Shown here in pieces: positions 61,005-64,000 of a stretch of 64,000 nucleotides of DNA; the stretch's first letter is position 1, and every line of letters starts with the position of its first letter. The notes under the pieces are model-generated. The model was not told the DNA's origin. It ran no database searches and was given only the letters and a program-made list of their open reading frames with translations. Where the stretch lies: the NCBI GenBank assembly GCA_026874595.1, contig CM049316.1, positions 75,182,676 through 75,246,675 on the forward strand, given 5' to 3'. This DNA comes from Sipunculus nudus. Taxonomy: Eukaryota > Annelida > Sipuncula > Golfingiida > Sipunculidae. A program made the position numbers and the translations under genes.

Positions 61005-61480
61005 GTGCTCTCCGAGTGTTGTCTGTTTGTTTTTGCTGGAGGTATGTGCTCTCTGAGTTTTGTTTATATGTCTTGTTGGAGGTGCGTGCTCTCTGAGTGC
61101 TGTCTGTTTGATTTGTGGAGGTATATGCTCTCTTGATGTTGTTTATTTGTCTTTGCGGAGGTATGTGCTCTCTTAGTGTTTGCCCTTGTGGATGTATGTG
61201 CGCTCTGAGGGCTGTTTTTTTATGTCTTCGTGAAGGTATGTGCTCTCTCAGTTTTGTTCATATGTCTTGTTTGAGGTATGTGCTCTCTGAGCGATGTCTG
61301 TTTGTTTGGTAGAGGTATGTGCTCCCGCTTTGTCATGGTAGATGTATGTGCTTTATACATGATGTGTGTTTGATTGGCGGAAGTACGTGCCCTGCGAGTA
61401 GTATTTTTTTGTTTTTGTGGAGCTATGTGCTATCTGAGTGATTTTTTTTTGTCTTGTTGGAGCTATGTGCTCTTTTGGTG
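61005..61480 (+). repeat. Minisatellite with ~40-bp unit
   Basis: About eleven imperfect units of 'ggaggtatgtgctctctgag..ttgtctgtttgtcttgt' (starts near 61041, 61081, 61120, 61160 and onward). Because 40 is not a multiple of 3, any reading frame changes each unit; the open frames here are accidental. Confidence 0.85.
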
Positions 61481-61606
61481 CTGTATGGTTTATACATAAT
61501 ATGTTCCCGTCAACATTTTTTGAGAGTCCATATTATTTTTAAATCGAGTCTCACATCATAAACGCGAGAGAATAATACGTTATAATGAAGGAATACAACT
61601 TTTAGG

Positions 61607-61654
61607 TAATCAAATATCTATCACACCTTACTGATTATTGTGTTTACTGAATCA

Positions 61655-61718
<64 letters not shown>

Positions 61719-61766
61719 TAATTCAGTAAACAAAATAACCAGTAAGGTCTGATGGATATTTGATTA
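61607..61766. repeat. Hairpin: ~54-bp inverted arms around (TA)n
   Basis: The left arm 'taatcaaatatctatcacac...ttcata' and the right arm in reverse 'taatcaaatatccatcagac...ttcata' match at about 48 of 54 positions and enclose about 50 bp of TA. The whole 160 bp can fold into one long stem. Confidence 0.9.
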
Positions 61767-61983
61767 TATATATTATAATTTACATGATACATGACATCGT
61801 ATAAACACCTGAATCCCACTAGTTGAACTTCTGTCACCTGATCATTACGATCAGGCGGAACTGAGGTAGTGACTAAGATCCATCACATGCTTCAACATAT
61901 CATGCTCTGTTCCTAAATATAGAGCGTTGTGTGACCGCGGAGTTAAGACTGCATTCCTGCAGATCATTTCTACACAGACACAC

Positions 61984-61986
<3 letters not shown>

Positions 61987-62026
<40 letters not shown>

Positions 62027-62029
62027 CAT

Positions 62030-62062
<33 letters not shown>
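61987..62062. repeat. (CA)n then (TA)n microsatellite
   Basis: About 33 bp CA, a mixed CA/TA piece, then about 18 bp TA. Confidence 0.9.
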
Positions 62063-62817
62063 CAATAAAAAAATTAAATGGAACCAACCAATTAACCTCC
62101 TTTAAATGACATCCCGTTTTGCTCGGTTGAACATAATTAATATAACAGCATAATTAATGTATGGCCTGGCACTCATAACATTCTTATAGCAAGTACTTGG
62201 GTGTATTTATTTAATACTACAGCTCCTTAGGGAGTGCAAAAAAAGTATATTTTAGCATCTGAAAACAAGTCTAGTATAATTTAATGGCGAAATTTGTCAT
62301 CCTGCTATACAATCTACCTACACTAAGAGTACAAGAGAGGCTCCACCTCGGGTAAAGCTTGTCATATTGTAAATATCCCATGTGGCCGGTCAAAACTTGC
62401 CAAGCGATCACTTGAATTTTTTTTTAAATAAAAAAAATCCATCATATTCTGATGTAAAAGGGCACAAAAGTGCACCCAGCATGATCAACTTGCTCACGGG
62501 AAAACAAACGGGAGCGGGTTTGACAGTGGTATGTAGATTTGAATCCTTAAAAGTAAAAATGACGTTCGTTATAACAAGGCTTTGCAGTTCACCTTAATTG
62601 TGCCCTATTATCATATCTGTACCTATCCATACACCAGGTTATTATTACACCTGAGACAGTGTGGCTTCAGGGGCACAAATCAAATTTGTCTTTTACTTGC
62701 TTGGGATTTGTCGGACATACGTAAGATTGGATCTCTTGTCTCAAATTCCTGTTATGGAAAACCGACACACGTGGACTCTGGACATTCTCGCACACTCTGC
62801 CATAACACTCAACCCTT

Positions 62818-62964
<147 letters not shown>

Positions 62965-63120
62965 CCATGCAACTGGAGGGTGTTAGGCTATATGCCACGA
63001 TGTTTTTATATTATTCCTCCAAAATAAATAAATAGCATGAGATATAATATTTTATTGTAAATGTTAATGCAATATCTTTTAATAAGTTGCTATAAGAGCA
63101 AGTCTCCTACTCTGGCACTT

Positions 63121-63142
63121 TGTCTGTCTGTCTGTCTATCCA

Positions 63143-63213
<71 letters not shown>
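63121..63213. repeat. Compound (CTGT)n-(CT)n-(TA)n microsatellite
   Basis: Four CTGT units, then about 37 bp CT running into about 33 bp TA. It mirrors the TA-GA tract at 5671. Confidence 0.95.
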
Positions 63214-63223
<10 letters not shown>

Positions 63224-64000
63224 CAATGCATACACATAATATATGCAATCTTGTATATATTGACAAATATAGATTCAGCTTTCTTATTAGTTGTTTTATT
63301 GCAATAAAACCTTCAGCAAAATAGCCCTAATTACACAAGGCCTGTCAGAGGCGAATGTGCCTTCTCCACCTCACGTCACAGGCACTTGACATGATAAACA
63401 CAGCCTATGGGCGTTAATAGAAGTACGACAGCGTCCCTCCCTTCCCTGCTGTTCAAGGATTTCTTAGCACTAATAAAACTAATTTTTCCTTACTTTGAGT
63501 TGTCTTTCATCTGATATATATGATTATCTAATTGAAAAACTGAGTCTTTTAACATGACTTCTTGGAACCCGTTCTCTCTCTATATATATAGCCTTGTTTA
63601 ACTGTGTGATGGATATCCAACATATTATATTGTCTACTTAATTCTATTATTATATTATTACACCTATAGATTATTGTCATAAATGTCCAGTTCACGCCCG
63701 TGGATAGTTTATGTCAAATTTTATTATACAACATTTATTTACTTAATTATAATATCCCAGACCAGTTCATGAATGTGTATATGCATGTACCAAATTGCAC
63801 AATACATTTAACACACTTATATACATGTCTTTACATTTATCTCTATAATTTTCTGCATTTACATTAATGACCGAGAAAAGGTAAGGAACAAAAGAGATTT
63901 TTCAGAGCATATGTGTCCCGAAGATGTAGAAGGTAAATCGTTAACTACTCACCAGTTACAGTCCCTCCCATCATTTGTGATTGTTGATAATTATGAAAGT
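63214..64000. other. Gene-free right edge
   Basis: I see nothing coding. AT-rich sequence with one short CT/TA tract near 63572-63590. No feature of the left or right gene reaches here. Confidence 0.4.

Noticed and set aside
60821-61312. Cys/Leu-rich frames that look membrane-like
   Set aside because: They are read through a 40-bp minisatellite; the unit length is not a multiple of three.

Overview
The window is AT-rich animal nuclear DNA. Genes are split into short GT-AG exons separated by long introns, and the introns and spacers are crowded with (TA)n, (GA)n and (ATT)n microsatellites, minisatellites, short non-autonomous transposons and locally duplicated blocks. Several clues point to a mollusc: lineage-expanded immunoglobulin (Ig) and C-type-lectin receptor-like genes, an extracellular matrix gene built from TSP1, VWA, vWD and C8 modules, repeats rich in 'TGACCTTTGACCT', and a juxtamembrane Cys/Leu-rich motif I associate with molluscan receptors. 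Exon models were made by hand from splice sites and reading-frame phase; there is no transcript evidence.

Layout. (1) 48-4782, minus strand: a gene with a signal peptide and two Ig domains, five exons whose phases all agree (348 codons plus stop), possibly continuing past the left edge. (2) 5.1-9.5 kb: diverged 460-650 bp repeats, a piggyBac-like end and a LINE tail. (3) 18.0-24.0 kb, plus strand: remains of a transmembrane C-type-lectin-like receptor with a proline-rich, tyrosine-bearing tail; the second lectin domain carries a local 186-bp duplication and several lesions. Two minus-strand candidate exons lie on either side (18.86-18.97 kb and 27.61-28.03 kb). (4) 28.1-38.3 kb: no gene recognised; it holds a fold-back-like pair of inverted A/T-rich minisatellites and a 99-bp duplication. 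(5) 38.36-39.51 kb, plus strand: a GC-richer orphan coding locus with frame-breaking damage. (6) 39.9-46.7 kb: repeat domain. (7) 47.1-59.8 kb, minus strand: the best gene of the window, eleven coding exons plus a probable 5' non-coding exon and TATA box. It encodes a secreted protein of about 765 residues: signal peptide, Glu/Arg/Pro linker, TSP1, VWA, vWD, C8, TSP1, TSP1 and a basic tail. (8) 59.9-64 kb: minisatellite, a hairpin around (TA)n and very long TA arrays.

The three main genes all encode secreted or cell-surface modular proteins, and nearly all internal introns are phase 1, as expected for exon-shuffled extracellular modules. The Ig gene and the lectin gene look like recognition receptors (inferred). 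The TSP1/VWA/vWD/C8 gene looks like a matrix, mucus or shell-related adhesive protein (inferred). I see no operons, CRISPR, rRNA or convincing tRNA genes.
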